This document shows positions 42,649-51,878 of a DNA stretch of 64,000 nucleotides, piece by piece. Each line of letters begins with the position of its first letter. Within the stretch, counting starts at the first letter, position 1. The stretch is from QHXW01 sp963752965 (GTDB taxonomy: Bacteria > Acidobacteriota > Terriglobia > Bryobacterales > Bryobacteraceae): positions 434,001 through 498,000 of the forward strand of contig CAVWAJ010000016.1 of NCBI GenBank assembly GCA_963752965.1. The letters are read 5' to 3'. The notes below the pieces were generated by a model that was given only the letters and a program-made list of their open reading frames with translations, searched no databases and was not told where the DNA came from. A program made the translations under genes and the position numbers.

Positions 42649-43524
42649 GTGATCGCGAATCTAGCCCCAGAGACCATGACAGTTGCGCTCGAAACACTAG
42701 CTCTGGGCGGTGTCCCTGCGACTGTTCCCGCCGCCGACGCCGTTCATCAGCAACTGCACCGCATCATCAAGAGCCGAATCTTCGCCCGCTCCAAGGAGCT
42801 GTGCCGCTTCCTTCAGTTTGCGGTCGAGCAGAAGCTGCGGAACCGCTCGGTGCGTCTGAAGGAATACTTAATTGGCGTGACCGTTTTCGACCGGGGGGAG
42901 ACGTTCAACCCCGGCACGGATCCGATTGTGCGCGTACAGGCGCGCCGGCTCCGCTCGAAACTGGCCCTCTACTACGACACCGAAGGCCGCGCGGACTCCG
43001 TCCTGGTCGAACTCCCTTGCGGTGGCTATGTTCCAGTTTTCCGGTTCCGGACGGCCACTCCGCCGCAGACATCGCGTATTTCCGTCCCTTCGAACGGGAC
43101 GTTAGGCGAGACGCGCCGTTCCGTGGTGGTCCTGCCCTTCGTGAACATTGGACCCGACGAAAACGAGCGCTTTAGCGACGGCCTCACCGAGGAATTGACC
43201 CACGTATTATCGCGTGAAACGAACTTGCGCGTGATGTCGCGCACATCCGCGTTCTCGTTCAAAGGAAGGACCGACGATATCCGGAGCATTGGCGAGCGCT
43301 TGGGCGTGGACGCGCTGGTGGAAGGTAGCGTACGGTCCGAAGGCAATCGCCTGCGAGTCTCCGCCGGACTCATCGACGTGGCCGATGGCGGGTTGCTTTG
43401 GTCCGAGGTCTACGAACGCAGCACCGACCAGGTTTTCGCCGTGCAGGAAAACATCTCGGAGCAAATTGCGAAGCGGATCGCGGACCACCTGAACGGCAAG
43501 CCACGTCCTGAAGCCGGCGCCTGA
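42649..43524 (+). CDS. Winged-helix/TolB-like domain regulator, short form
   Basis: 291-aa protein typical of Acidobacteria. The N-terminal part (SKELCRFLQFAVEQKL..., GTDPIVRVQARRLRSKLALYY) is a predicted DNA-binding domain. The second (VVVLPFVNIGPDENERFSDGLTEEL to ADGGLLWSEVYER) is the TolB_N/FlgO-like domain. Longer relatives go on with TPR repeats that this copy lacks. Start GTG at 42649, 18 bp after the HD-GYP gene, so it probably completes the signalling operon. Confidence 0.75.
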   Translation: MIANLAPETMTVALETLALGGVPATVPAADAVHQQLHRIIKSRIFARSKELCRFLQFAVEQKLRNRSVRLKEYLIGVTVFDRGETFNPGTDPIVRVQARRLRSKLALYYDTEGRADSVLVELPCGGYVPVFRFRTATPPQTSRISVPSNGTLGETRRSVVVLPFVNIGPDENERFSDGLTEELTHVLSRETNLRVMSRTSAFSFKGRTDDIRSIGERLGVDALVEGSVRSEGNRLRVSAGLIDVADGGLLWSEVYERSTDQVFAVQENISEQIAKRIADHLNGKPRPEAGA

Positions 43525-43540
43525 CGCGCGACAGCTTTCT

Positions 43541-44185
43541 CTACTTCCTCAGCAATTTGAACGCGTGGTTCCACGAATTCGTGCGTACGCCGTATGTGAC
43601 CCACAGGATGCACATAGGCTCGAGCACGCGCGAGCCCTCGATGCCGCCTATATCGATGGTGTTCCAACCGAACCCTGTCAGGATTTCAGTTACCGTCCTT
43701 TTTGCCGCATCGTCGTTTCCGCAAATAAACATATCCGGCGGGCCGCCGGGGAATTGTGGATTCACCATATGCGCGTAGCCGACGGTGTTGAAGGCCTTGA
43801 CAACGCGCGCCTCAGAAGCCCAGCGCTGGGCTTGTTCGCCGCCCGAGTCCGTGTGTCCCAGCACAAGCATGGGGGGAGCCCCAGCTTGGATGGCCAACGG
43901 ATTGGTTGCGTCAATCAGCACCTTGCCAGCCAGGCTTGATCCGCCGGCTAAACGCAAAGCGTTTTCGGCGCCGCTCCATGCAGTGGCCAGCACCACGAGC
44001 TCGCCAAATTGCGCGGCATCGGCAAAGGAGCCTGATGAGGCGCGCGGTCCCACCTCAGCAGCCCACGCCACCGCCTTTGGGTTGCCGGTTTCACGGGAAC
44101 CCATTTTCACTTCATGACTCAGCTTCACCAAGCCATTCGCGAGCGCCCGGCCGACATCACCTGTTCCCAGAACTCCGATGCGCAT
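43541..44185 (-). CDS. NADPH-dependent F420 reductase-like NAD(P)-binding protein
   Basis: 214-aa Rossmann-fold protein. The start MRIGVLGTGDVGRALANG at 44185 places the GTGDVG dinucleotide motif at the N-terminus; an upstream frame extension is ignored. The later WSGAENAL and KVLIDATNPL stretches match the F420_oxidoreductase/NADP oxidoreductase family. Some members bind F420, others NADP; cofactor cannot be told. It is preceded on its strand by the epimerase gene, with a 56-bp gap. Confidence 0.85.
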   Translation of the reverse strand: MRIGVLGTGDVGRALANGLVKLSHEVKMGSRETGNPKAVAWAAEVGPRASSGSFADAAQFGELVVLATAWSGAENALRLAGGSSLAGKVLIDATNPLAIQAGAPPMLVLGHTDSGGEQAQRWASEARVVKAFNTVGYAHMVNPQFPGGPPDMFICGNDDAAKRTVTEILTGFGWNTIDIGGIEGSRVLEPMCILWVTYGVRTNSWNHAFKLLRK

Positions 44186-44241
44186 TTCGGTACTCCTCGT
44201 TGTTAGGTTCGCACGATGCGGGAAGCAGTGCGCACCGCGGC

Positions 44242-45183
44242 TCACACTACCACGGCTTGCAATTTTCGAAAATACTCAATGGTCTCGCGCAATCCTTCTT
44301 CCAGCGGTACCCGGGGTTCCCATCCCAGGATGCTCTTCGCCTTTGTAATGTCTGGCTTCCGCTGCTTGGGGTCGTCCTGGGGAAGCGGCTGGTGAACCAG
44401 GCCGGATTTCGATCCCGTCAGGCGCCGGATGCGTTCCACGAATTCGAGAATGGTCATCTCGTTCGGATTTCCGAGATTCACCGGATAGCGTTCGTCCGAT
44501 TGCATGAGACGGTATAGTCCGTCCACCAAGTCGCTCACATAACAAAAGCTGCGAGTTTGCAAGCCGTCGCCGAACACCGTGATCGGCTCGCCGCGCAAAG
44601 CCTGGTCCAGGAACGCCGGGACGACACGGCCATCGTTGAGCTTCATACGCGGACCGTAGGTATTGAAGATGCGCGCGATGTTTGTGCGCAGGTTGTGGGC
44701 GCGATGATACGCCATGGTCAGAGCCTCAGCGAAGCGCTTGCTCTCGTCATAACAGGAGCGCGGTCCCACGGGGTTCACGTTGCCCCAGTAGGTTTCGACT
44801 TGCGGATGCACGGCCGGATCCCCATAAGTTTCCGAGGTAGACGTAACCAGAAAACGCGCCTGGTGCGCCAGCGCCAGTTCGAGCATATTCCGCGTGCCGG
44901 CGGAGCCCACGTCCAGCGTTTCGATCGGGTGCTCGAGGTAATCTTTCGGACTCGCCGGCGAGGCCATATGGATAACGGCATCAACCGTTCCATCCAATGC
45001 CACGGCCCGCGTGACGTCATGCTCGACAAACTGAAAGGCAGAGTTGCCGGACAGATGCGCCAGGTTCTGCTTCGAGCCCGTCAAGAAATTGTCCAGCGCC
45101 ACGACCGTGTGACCTTCGGCCAGTAGCCGGTCACACATGTGTGAGCCGATAAATCCCGCCGCCCCCGAAACAATGATTCGCAA
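44242..45183 (-). CDS. uxs: UDP-glucuronate decarboxylase (extended SDR)
   Basis: 313-aa extended short-chain dehydrogenase. The NAD loop GAAGFIGS opens the protein, and YDESK supplies the Tyr-x3-Lys catalytic pair. HMASPASPKDYLEHPIETL and STSETYGDPAVHPQVETYWGNVNPVGPRSCYDE are characteristic of UDP-xylose synthase, which makes UDP-xylose from UDP-glucuronate for surface sugars. Start TTG at 45183 is preferred (GGGGGA upstream); a further TTG at 45201 is possible. A neighbour-type SDR function is the alternative. Confidence 0.86.
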   Translation of the reverse strand: MRIIVSGAAGFIGSHMCDRLLAEGHTVVALDNFLTGSKQNLAHLSGNSAFQFVEHDVTRAVALDGTVDAVIHMASPASPKDYLEHPIETLDVGSAGTRNMLELALAHQARFLVTSTSETYGDPAVHPQVETYWGNVNPVGPRSCYDESKRFAEALTMAYHRAHNLRTNIARIFNTYGPRMKLNDGRVVPAFLDQALRGEPITVFGDGLQTRSFCYVSDLVDGLYRLMQSDERYPVNLGNPNEMTILEFVERIRRLTGSKSGLVHQPLPQDDPKQRKPDITKAKSILGWEPRVPLEEGLRETIEYFRKLQAVVV

Positions 45184-45263
45184 GATGTGGAAATCCCCCA
45201 AAACTTTCTATTTTACCAGTAGCTCGGGGTTGCGCCCCATGATGATAGGCTATTCAGGTAACG

Positions 45264-47105
45264 ATGCAGCTATCCCTGGCCGAAGTACTGATCTTTACGG
45301 TGCTGCTGTGCGCATCGGCATATGCATTCTGGTTCCGTTTCCATCGAGTTATCCGCACCATTCAGTCGGCCAAGCCGGACCCGACATGGACCTTGCGTCC
45401 GCTAGCCCCGCGTATCGGCCGGTTCATTTGGGAAGTGCTTTTGCAAGGCAAAGTAATCCTGGACCGCCCGCTGCCCGGGATCGCGCACGCCTTCGTATTT
45501 TGGGGTTTTTGTGGATTCGGGATCGTCACGGTCAACCACTTGGCAGCCGGCTTCGGCGTCACGCTGATTCCTCCGGATAGCGTTTTTGCCGAGGTGTATT
45601 TCGGCTTCATCGCAGTGTTTGCGGTACTGGTTGCGGTTTCCATTGCCGGACTGGCGGCACGCCGCTTTATCGCGCGCCCTGTGTGGCTGGGCAAGGTGTC
45701 CGGCGAATCGGGCGTCATCGCCCTCCTGATTTTCATCCTCATGGTGACGTATCTCGCCGAGTTCTGGATCGCGGAAGGCTCCATCGGAGCCCGGATCAAC
45801 TGGTGGCTGCATACCCTCACTCTGCTCTCGTTCCTGCCACTCATTCCCCACACCAAGCATTTGCACCTGGTGCTGAGCCCGGCGACTGTGTTTGCGCGCC
45901 GCGAAGGCTTTAGCCAGATTCCGCCACTCGCCGGAGACGAGGATTTCGGCCTCGACGCCGGAAAGGACATCACCAAGCTGATTGCGCTCCAGGCGTACAC
46001 CTGCGTCGAGTGCGGGCGCTGCACGGAGCTCTGTCCCGCCTATAACACGGGCAAGGTGCTCAATCCCAAAGAAATTATTCTGGGCGTGCGCGGATACCTG
46101 AATGAGTTCGGCGCACGCTCAGACCAGCCGCTGATAGGCAAATACATTTCGAGCGAGGCAGCGTTTCAGTGCACGACTTGTGGTGGCTGCGAGTACTCCT
46201 GCCCTGTCGGGATTCAACATCTTCCCATCATCATTGGCCTGCGCCGCGGTGCCGTGAACACTGGCAAATGGGAAGACGAATACGGTACCAAGTTGTTCCT
46301 CACACTCGAGCGCAATGGCAATTCTCTCGGTTTTCCCTCCAGCGAGCGGCAGAAGTTCATTGAGAAGCATGCGCTGCCGATTTACGATGGCACCCAGGAA
46401 TACTGCCTCTGGCTGGGCTGCATGGGCGCTTACGATCCGCATGGCCGCGAGATCGTGCTCGCGCTGGTTCGCGTCATGCGGCACGTGGGAATCAGTTTTG
46501 GCGTCTTGCGAAAAGAAAAGTGTACCGGCGACCCCATTCGCCGGTTAGGGAACGATTACCTGTTTTCCCAACTAGCGGAGCCGAACATCGATCATGTGCG
46601 GGAAGCAGGCGTCAAGAAAATGATTTCCATCTGCCCGCACTGTGTGCGTACCATCGGCGAAGACTGGAAAGAATTCGGAGCGTCAATCCCGATCGAGCAT
46701 CACAGCGAACTGTTAGCGCGATTGCGCGACCGGCTGCCTGCCAACTATGGCACGCGCGAAACGGTCGTGTACCACGATCCGTGCTTTCTCGGGCGATATC
46801 GCAATATTTATGATGAGCCGCGCGCGGTCATCGGACAATTCGCCCACCGGACCGATCCGCCGCGCACCCGCGCCCATTCGTTCTGTTGTGGCGCGGGGGG
46901 CGGCCAAATGTTTCTCGGCGAGGAAAAAGGTAAGCGCATCAACCTGGAGCGTGCCGAGGAACTGGCAGGCACCGGAGCTGCAACGGTCGGAGTCGCGTGC
47001 CCGTTCTGCCAATCGATGTTCCGCGATGCGCTGGCCGCCGTTTCCGACAAGCCGCCCCAGTTGCTGGACATAGCGCAGATTGCGGCCGCGGCGATCCGAG
47101 ACTAG
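45264..47105 (+). CDS. Membrane Fe-S oxidoreductase, ETF:menaquinone oxidoreductase type
   Basis: 613-aa protein. The N-terminal region (about 1-210) has five transmembrane helices resembling a NarI-like haem b domain. It is followed by a ferredoxin-like pair of [4Fe-4S] motifs (CVECGRCTELCP and CTTCGGCEYSCP) and two CCG domains (CLWLGCMG, HDPCFLGRYR, FCCGAGGG, CPFCQSMF). Together this is the EMO architecture that passes electrons from electron-transfer flavoprotein to menaquinone; no etfAB is adjacent here. Its end overlaps the convergent adenosine deaminase by 4 bases. Confidence 0.88.
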   Translation: MQLSLAEVLIFTVLLCASAYAFWFRFHRVIRTIQSAKPDPTWTLRPLAPRIGRFIWEVLLQGKVILDRPLPGIAHAFVFWGFCGFGIVTVNHLAAGFGVTLIPPDSVFAEVYFGFIAVFAVLVAVSIAGLAARRFIARPVWLGKVSGESGVIALLIFILMVTYLAEFWIAEGSIGARINWWLHTLTLLSFLPLIPHTKHLHLVLSPATVFARREGFSQIPPLAGDEDFGLDAGKDITKLIALQAYTCVECGRCTELCPAYNTGKVLNPKEIILGVRGYLNEFGARSDQPLIGKYISSEAAFQCTTCGGCEYSCPVGIQHLPIIIGLRRGAVNTGKWEDEYGTKLFLTLERNGNSLGFPSSERQKFIEKHALPIYDGTQEYCLWLGCMGAYDPHGREIVLALVRVMRHVGISFGVLRKEKCTGDPIRRLGNDYLFSQLAEPNIDHVREAGVKKMISICPHCVRTIGEDWKEFGASIPIEHHSELLARLRDRLPANYGTRETVVYHDPCFLGRYRNIYDEPRAVIGQFAHRTDPPRTRAHSFCCGAGGGQMFLGEEKGKRINLERAEELAGTGAATVGVACPFCQSMFRDALAAVSDKPPQLLDIAQIAAAAIRD

Positions 47106-48025
47106 CGCTCCATCGGCACAAATGCGTACCGAAACCCATTCTCGATGATCTGTGCCAGTTCCGCTTCCGAAAACCCGAACTCGCTGGCTGCGAGCCCATA
47201 CTCACGATCGAGGGTTGTGCCGAACAGCCCCGGATCATCAGTATTCAAGATGATCGGCACTCCGGCATCGTAAAGCCGCCTCACGGGGTGCTCGCTCAGC
47301 GAGGACACTGCGCCGGTGGCCACATTACTCGAGATACAGATTTCAAGCGGGACCTGGCGATCCCGGAGATGGCGCACCAAGGCTTGGTCGTCCACCGCGT
47401 GAATCCCGTGGCCGATCCTTTCGGCGCCGATCCGCAGAGCAGCCCACACCGACTCCGGACCAGCCGTCTCGCCCGCGTGCGCCGTTAGCCGCAGCCCATG
47501 CGCACTAGCGAACCGATAGACCTCCGTGAACCACTCAGCCGGACCGCGTTCCTCATCGCCTCCGATACCGAACGACACCACTCCGTCACCCGTGCGTTCA
47601 GCGGCCAGCTCGGCGACGCGCATCGCACGATCCGTGCCAAAGTGCCTTACCGCGTCCAGATTCCACCGCACTTCCACAGTCGACTGCGTGGCCTCTCGCT
47701 GGACCGCCTCGTAGATCGGCCCCAGCTCCTGCTTTTTCCAAATGATTACGCCCGCCGATAGCGTGATTTCCGCGTACCGCACATTCTGCTGCGCTAAGGA
47801 CTCCAGCAGGCGGCGCGTTACGAGCGCATAGTCGTCCGGCGTGCGCAGATACCCAACCACCCACTTGTAGCATTCCAGGAAATCCGGGAACGTGTGAAAA
47901 CCGAATTTCCCGTGAATCTCGTCAGCGGAAGCTTCGGGCGCTAGCTCGTGCATCAGCTCCGGTGTCACCGACCCTTCCAGATGTAAATGCAGTTCCGCTT
48001 TCGGCAGTTCGTGGTACGATGCCAT
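47102..48025 (-). CDS. add: Adenosine deaminase
   Basis: 307-aa zinc hydrolase that deaminates adenosine to inosine. The start MASYHELPKAELHLHLEGS at 48025 gives the family N-terminus; HLHLEGS holds two zinc-binding His. Other residues are HAGE (catalytic Glu), SSN and NTDDP (zinc Asp pair). Length is normal. Divergent from glgB, with only 22 bp between starts, so the two share a promoter region. Adenine deaminase is a possible alternative. Confidence 0.9.
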   Translation of the reverse strand: MASYHELPKAELHLHLEGSVTPELMHELAPEASADEIHGKFGFHTFPDFLECYKWVVGYLRTPDDYALVTRRLLESLAQQNVRYAEITLSAGVIIWKKQELGPIYEAVQREATQSTVEVRWNLDAVRHFGTDRAMRVAELAAERTGDGVVSFGIGGDEERGPAEWFTEVYRFASAHGLRLTAHAGETAGPESVWAALRIGAERIGHGIHAVDDQALVRHLRDRQVPLEICISSNVATGAVSSLSEHPVRRLYDAGVPIILNTDDPGLFGTTLDREYGLAASEFGFSEAELAQIIENGFRYAFVPMER

Positions 48026-48047
48026 CGCTGTAATAATATAGGGTCGC

Positions 48048-50225
48048 ATGACTGTAGCGGACATCGAAGCTTTGGTGGGCGGATATCACGGCGACGCCTT
48101 TCGCGTGCTCGGACCTCACGTCGTCCAGAAGCGCGATGGCCAGCGGCATTGGGAGGTTCGCGCGTTCCTGCCGCAAGCCACCGCCGCCGAGGTTCTCATC
48201 GGCGAAACCGCCTGGCCCATGACGAAGCGGCACAAGGAAGGTCTTTACGTTGCGGTTCTGGATGGAGATCAGCAACCCTACCGCCTCCGCGCTAGCCTTT
48301 ACGATGGCGGCACAATAGAGCTGGAAGACCCCTACCGCTTCCCGCCCATACTTTCCAGTTTTCAGCTCCATTTGCACGCCGAAGGCACCAATTACGAAAG
48401 CTACGCCATGCTCGGCGCGCACCTGACCGAGATCGAGGGAGTACGTGGCACGCGCTTTGCTGTTTGGGCGCCCAACGCCGAAACGGTCACACTGGTCGGG
48501 GATTTCAACCAGTGGGACACACGCCGCCACCCGATGCGGGTTCGCGACGGTGGCATCTGGGAATTCTTCTTGCCCGGCGCCGGCGAGGGCTGCGCCTACA
48601 AGTACAACGTCCGTTCGCGAGTTCGCGCCTACCGCCAACTGAAGGCCGATCCGTATGCCTTTCACTGCGAAACGCCGCCGAAATCAGCCTCGCTGGTCGC
48701 CGATCTGGATAAGTACCAGTGGAACGACCAGGCCTGGATGGAAGCTCGCGCTCGCAAGGATTGGCTCCACGCGCCCATCTCGGTTTACGAAGTCCACTTG
48801 GAGAGCTGGCTGCGTGGGCCGCACGGCGAAATCCTGACTTATCGCGAGTTTGCGCAAAACCTGGTCACTTACGCCAAAGGCATGGGCTACACGCACCTCG
48901 AGTTTCTGCCCATCATGGAGCATCCGTTCTCTGGTTCCTGGGGCTACCAGTTGATCGGCTATTACGCGCCCACGTCTCGCTTCGGTTCTCCCGAAGACTT
49001 CATGTACCTGGTCGATCGCTGCCATCAGGAAGGACTGGCGGTCCTCGTCGATTGGGTTCCCGCGCACTTTCCAAAAGACGCTCACGGCCTAGCGTACTTC
49101 GACGGCACGGCGCTCTACGAACATGCCGATCCCCGTAAGGGCGAGCATCACGACTGGGGCACCCTCATTTTCAACTATGGACGCAATGAGGTGCGCGAGT
49201 TTCTCATTTCGAACGCCCTGTTCTGGTTGAAGCAGTATCATATTGACGGCCTGCGGGTCGACGCCGTGGCTTCCATGATCTACCTCGACTACTCGCGCGC
49301 CGCCGGCGAATGGATCCCCAACCAATACGGCGGCAATGAGAACCTCGAGGCCATCGACTTCATCCGGCGCTTCAATGAGCTGGCGCACAAGGTGCCGGGC
49401 GCCGTCACAATCGCCGAGGAATCCACGGCCTTCTCCGGCGTCTCGCGGCCCGTGTATCTGAACGGCTTGGGTTTCACCATGAAGTGGAACATGGGCTGGA
49501 TGCACGACATGCTGGAGTATTTCAGTTTGGACGCGATCTACCGCAAACATCACCACAACAGCATCACGTTCAGCATGCTCTACGCCTTTACGGAGAATTT
49601 CGTCCTGCCGATCTCGCACGATGAAGTCGTGCACGGAAAGCGTTCGTTGCTCAGTAAGATGCCCGGCGACGAATGGCAGCGATTCGCCAATGCGCGCGCG
49701 TTTCTGGCGTACATGTATGCGCACCCCGGCAAGAAGCTGTTGTTCATGGGATCAGAGATCGGACAGTACGAAGAGTGGAATTACGCTTCCAGCATTCCGT
49801 GGGAACTCGTCCAATTCGACTACCACCGCAAGCTGCAAAACTTCGCGCGCGAGTTAAATCACTTTTATAGCCGGAACCCCGCGCTCTATGAAGTCGACTT
49901 TCATTACTCCGGATTTGAGTGGATCGACTTTCACGACGTGGAGAACTCCGTGATCGCTTTTCTCCGGAAGGCCACCGATCCCACTGATTTTCTGCTCTTC
50001 TGTTGCAATTTCACACCGGTTGTCCGCGCCGGATACCAGTTCGGCGTGCCCGCCGCCGGGATCTATGACGAAGTCTTCACCACCGATGCAGACTGTTTCG
50101 GCGGCAGTAATGTGACGAATAGCGGCGGCATCCCGTCCCGGCCCATCGAGCGCCACAGTCGGCCGAATAGTATTGAAATCACGTTGCCTCCATTGGCCGT
50201 GGTGGCATTCCGGCGCCGCCAGTAA
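48048..50225 (+). CDS. glgB: 1,4-alpha-glucan branching enzyme
   Basis: GH13 branching enzyme of 725 aa that introduces alpha-1,6 branches in glycogen. An N-terminal N1/N2 module (WAPNAETVTLVGDFNQWD) and GH13 barrel are present. The catalytic nucleophile is in DGLRVDAVASMIY and the acid in AVTIAEESTAF. The HDEVVHGK motif holds the transition-state residues. Other glg genes are not adjacent. Followed 12 bp later by an FAD oxidoreductase gene. Confidence 0.94.
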   Translation: MTVADIEALVGGYHGDAFRVLGPHVVQKRDGQRHWEVRAFLPQATAAEVLIGETAWPMTKRHKEGLYVAVLDGDQQPYRLRASLYDGGTIELEDPYRFPPILSSFQLHLHAEGTNYESYAMLGAHLTEIEGVRGTRFAVWAPNAETVTLVGDFNQWDTRRHPMRVRDGGIWEFFLPGAGEGCAYKYNVRSRVRAYRQLKADPYAFHCETPPKSASLVADLDKYQWNDQAWMEARARKDWLHAPISVYEVHLESWLRGPHGEILTYREFAQNLVTYAKGMGYTHLEFLPIMEHPFSGSWGYQLIGYYAPTSRFGSPEDFMYLVDRCHQEGLAVLVDWVPAHFPKDAHGLAYFDGTALYEHADPRKGEHHDWGTLIFNYGRNEVREFLISNALFWLKQYHIDGLRVDAVASMIYLDYSRAAGEWIPNQYGGNENLEAIDFIRRFNELAHKVPGAVTIAEESTAFSGVSRPVYLNGLGFTMKWNMGWMHDMLEYFSLDAIYRKHHHNSITFSMLYAFTENFVLPISHDEVVHGKRSLLSKMPGDEWQRFANARAFLAYMYAHPGKKLLFMGSEIGQYEEWNYASSIPWELVQFDYHRKLQNFARELNHFYSRNPALYEVDFHYSGFEWIDFHDVENSVIAFLRKATDPTDFLLFCCNFTPVVRAGYQFGVPAAGIYDEVFTTDADCFGGSNVTNSGGIPSRPIERHSRPNSIEITLPPLAVVAFRRRQ

Positions 50226-50237
50226 CATTTTTCTCGC

Positions 50238-51872
50238 ATGAGCTCCAATCGATTTGATGCTGTCATCGTCGGCGGAGGCCACAACGGCCTGGTCACCGCG
50301 GCATACCTGGCGCGCGCCGGCCGCAAGGTCCTGGTTCTTGAGCGCCGCGGACTCGTGGGTGGGTGTTGCGTCACCGAGGAGATCTGGCCCGGGTTCCACG
50401 TTTCCACCGCCGCGTACTTGGCGAGCCTCTTGCAGGAGCGTATCGTGCGCGACCTGGAACTGGCCCGCTTCGGCTACCTCGTCGATGCCAAGGACCCGGC
50501 ATTTTTCTCTGCGTTCCCCGACGGCCGCCACTTCTTCATGTGGCAGGACGAACGCAAGACGCTCGACGAGATCGCCAAGTTTTCGACGCGCGACGCCGAA
50601 ACCTTTCCCAAGTTCGAGGAGCACCTGGAGAAACTCGCCAAGGTGGTGGAGTCGCTGCTGCTTACGACGCCTCCAAATCTGCCGCCGCGGGGTCCGGGCG
50701 ATTTCATCGAGTGCCTGAAACTATCCGCCAAAATGCTCAAACTAGGCCGCCGTGAACTGGCCGGTCTGGTCAAGATTTTTACGCAGAGCGCCGCGGATTT
50801 TCTAGACGAGTGGTTCGAGTCGCCCGAAGTGAAGGTAACGCTCGCTACCGACGGCGTGATTGGCGCCAATGGCGGGCCACGCTCGCCCGGCACAGCGTAC
50901 ATCCTGTTGCATCATTGCATGGGCGGCGTCGGCGGCAAGCGCGGCCTTTGGGGTTTCGTGCGCGGCGGCATGGGCGCAATCTCGGACGCCATTGCCGAAT
51001 CCGCGCGCAGCCGCGGAGCTGAAATCCGCGTCAGTGCTCCCGTCCAGCGCATTCTCACCGGCAACGGGCGCGTGCGGGGCGTCGTGCTTGAAGACGGCGA
51101 GGAAATTGAAGCGCCCATCGTGGCATCCAATCTCGATCCTCACGTGACATTCTTGCGGCTCGTTGAGGAAGCCGAGCTCGATCCCGAATTTCGCGAGTCC
51201 ATCCGCCGGTTTCGCACTGAGGGCACCTCGCTCAAAATCAACCTGGCGCTGGCCGGTCTTCCTGATTTTCGCGCGCTACCCGGCGCCGGGCCGCAACATC
51301 GCGCCACCATGCACATCTGCCCGTCAATCGATTACGTGGAACGCGCCTGGGATGATGCCAAATACGGCCGCCCCTCCGACCGCCCCATGCTCGAAATGAC
51401 GGTACCCACGATGTACGATCCGTCGCTCGCTCCCCCCGGCCACCACATCATGGGAATCTTCCTCCAGTACGCGCCCTACACGCTCCGGGACGCAAGCTGG
51501 GACGACGTCCGTGAGCCATATGCCGATCACATCCTGAGTCTCATCGAAGAATACGCACCCAACTTTCGGTCCCTCGTCCTGGCGCGTGAGGTGCTCACGC
51601 CTCTCGATCTCGAGCGACGATTCGGCATCACCGGTGGAAACATCTTTCACGGCGAGATGAGCCTGGACCAGATGTTCTCCATGCGCCCCGTCGCGGGCTG
51701 GGCGCGCTACCGGACACCCATTCAAGGCCTTTATTTATGCGGGTCCGGCGCGCATCCCGGCGGCGGCGTCATGGGCGCTCCCGGCTATAACGCCGCGCGC
51801 GCCATTCTCAAGGGCAGCATGGAACCGCCCGCGGGTCGCGGCGGCGCGTCGGTGTGGTCGTCGCCCAAGTAG
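50238..51872 (+). CDS. Phytoene desaturase-like FAD oxidoreductase (PYROXD2 type)
   Basis: 544-aa flavoprotein. The N-terminal FAD fold is VIVGGGHNGLVTAAYLARAG; LERRGLVGG follows. The C-terminal CGSGAHPGGGVMGAPGYNAA is characteristic of phytoene dehydrogenase-like/PYROXD2 proteins. The role could be carotenoid or other lipid-linked oxidation; a human homologue is of unclear activity. No carotenoid genes lie nearby, so the substrate is unknown. Ends 6 bp from the convergent regulator gene. Confidence 0.85.
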   Translation: MSSNRFDAVIVGGGHNGLVTAAYLARAGRKVLVLERRGLVGGCCVTEEIWPGFHVSTAAYLASLLQERIVRDLELARFGYLVDAKDPAFFSAFPDGRHFFMWQDERKTLDEIAKFSTRDAETFPKFEEHLEKLAKVVESLLLTTPPNLPPRGPGDFIECLKLSAKMLKLGRRELAGLVKIFTQSAADFLDEWFESPEVKVTLATDGVIGANGGPRSPGTAYILLHHCMGGVGGKRGLWGFVRGGMGAISDAIAESARSRGAEIRVSAPVQRILTGNGRVRGVVLEDGEEIEAPIVASNLDPHVTFLRLVEEAELDPEFRESIRRFRTEGTSLKINLALAGLPDFRALPGAGPQHRATMHICPSIDYVERAWDDAKYGRPSDRPMLEMTVPTMYDPSLAPPGHHIMGIFLQYAPYTLRDASWDDVREPYADHILSLIEEYAPNFRSLVLAREVLTPLDLERRFGITGGNIFHGEMSLDQMFSMRPVAGWARYRTPIQGLYLCGSGAHPGGGVMGAPGYNAARAILKGSMEPPAGRGGASVWSSPK

Positions 51873-51878
51873 CGCCGA

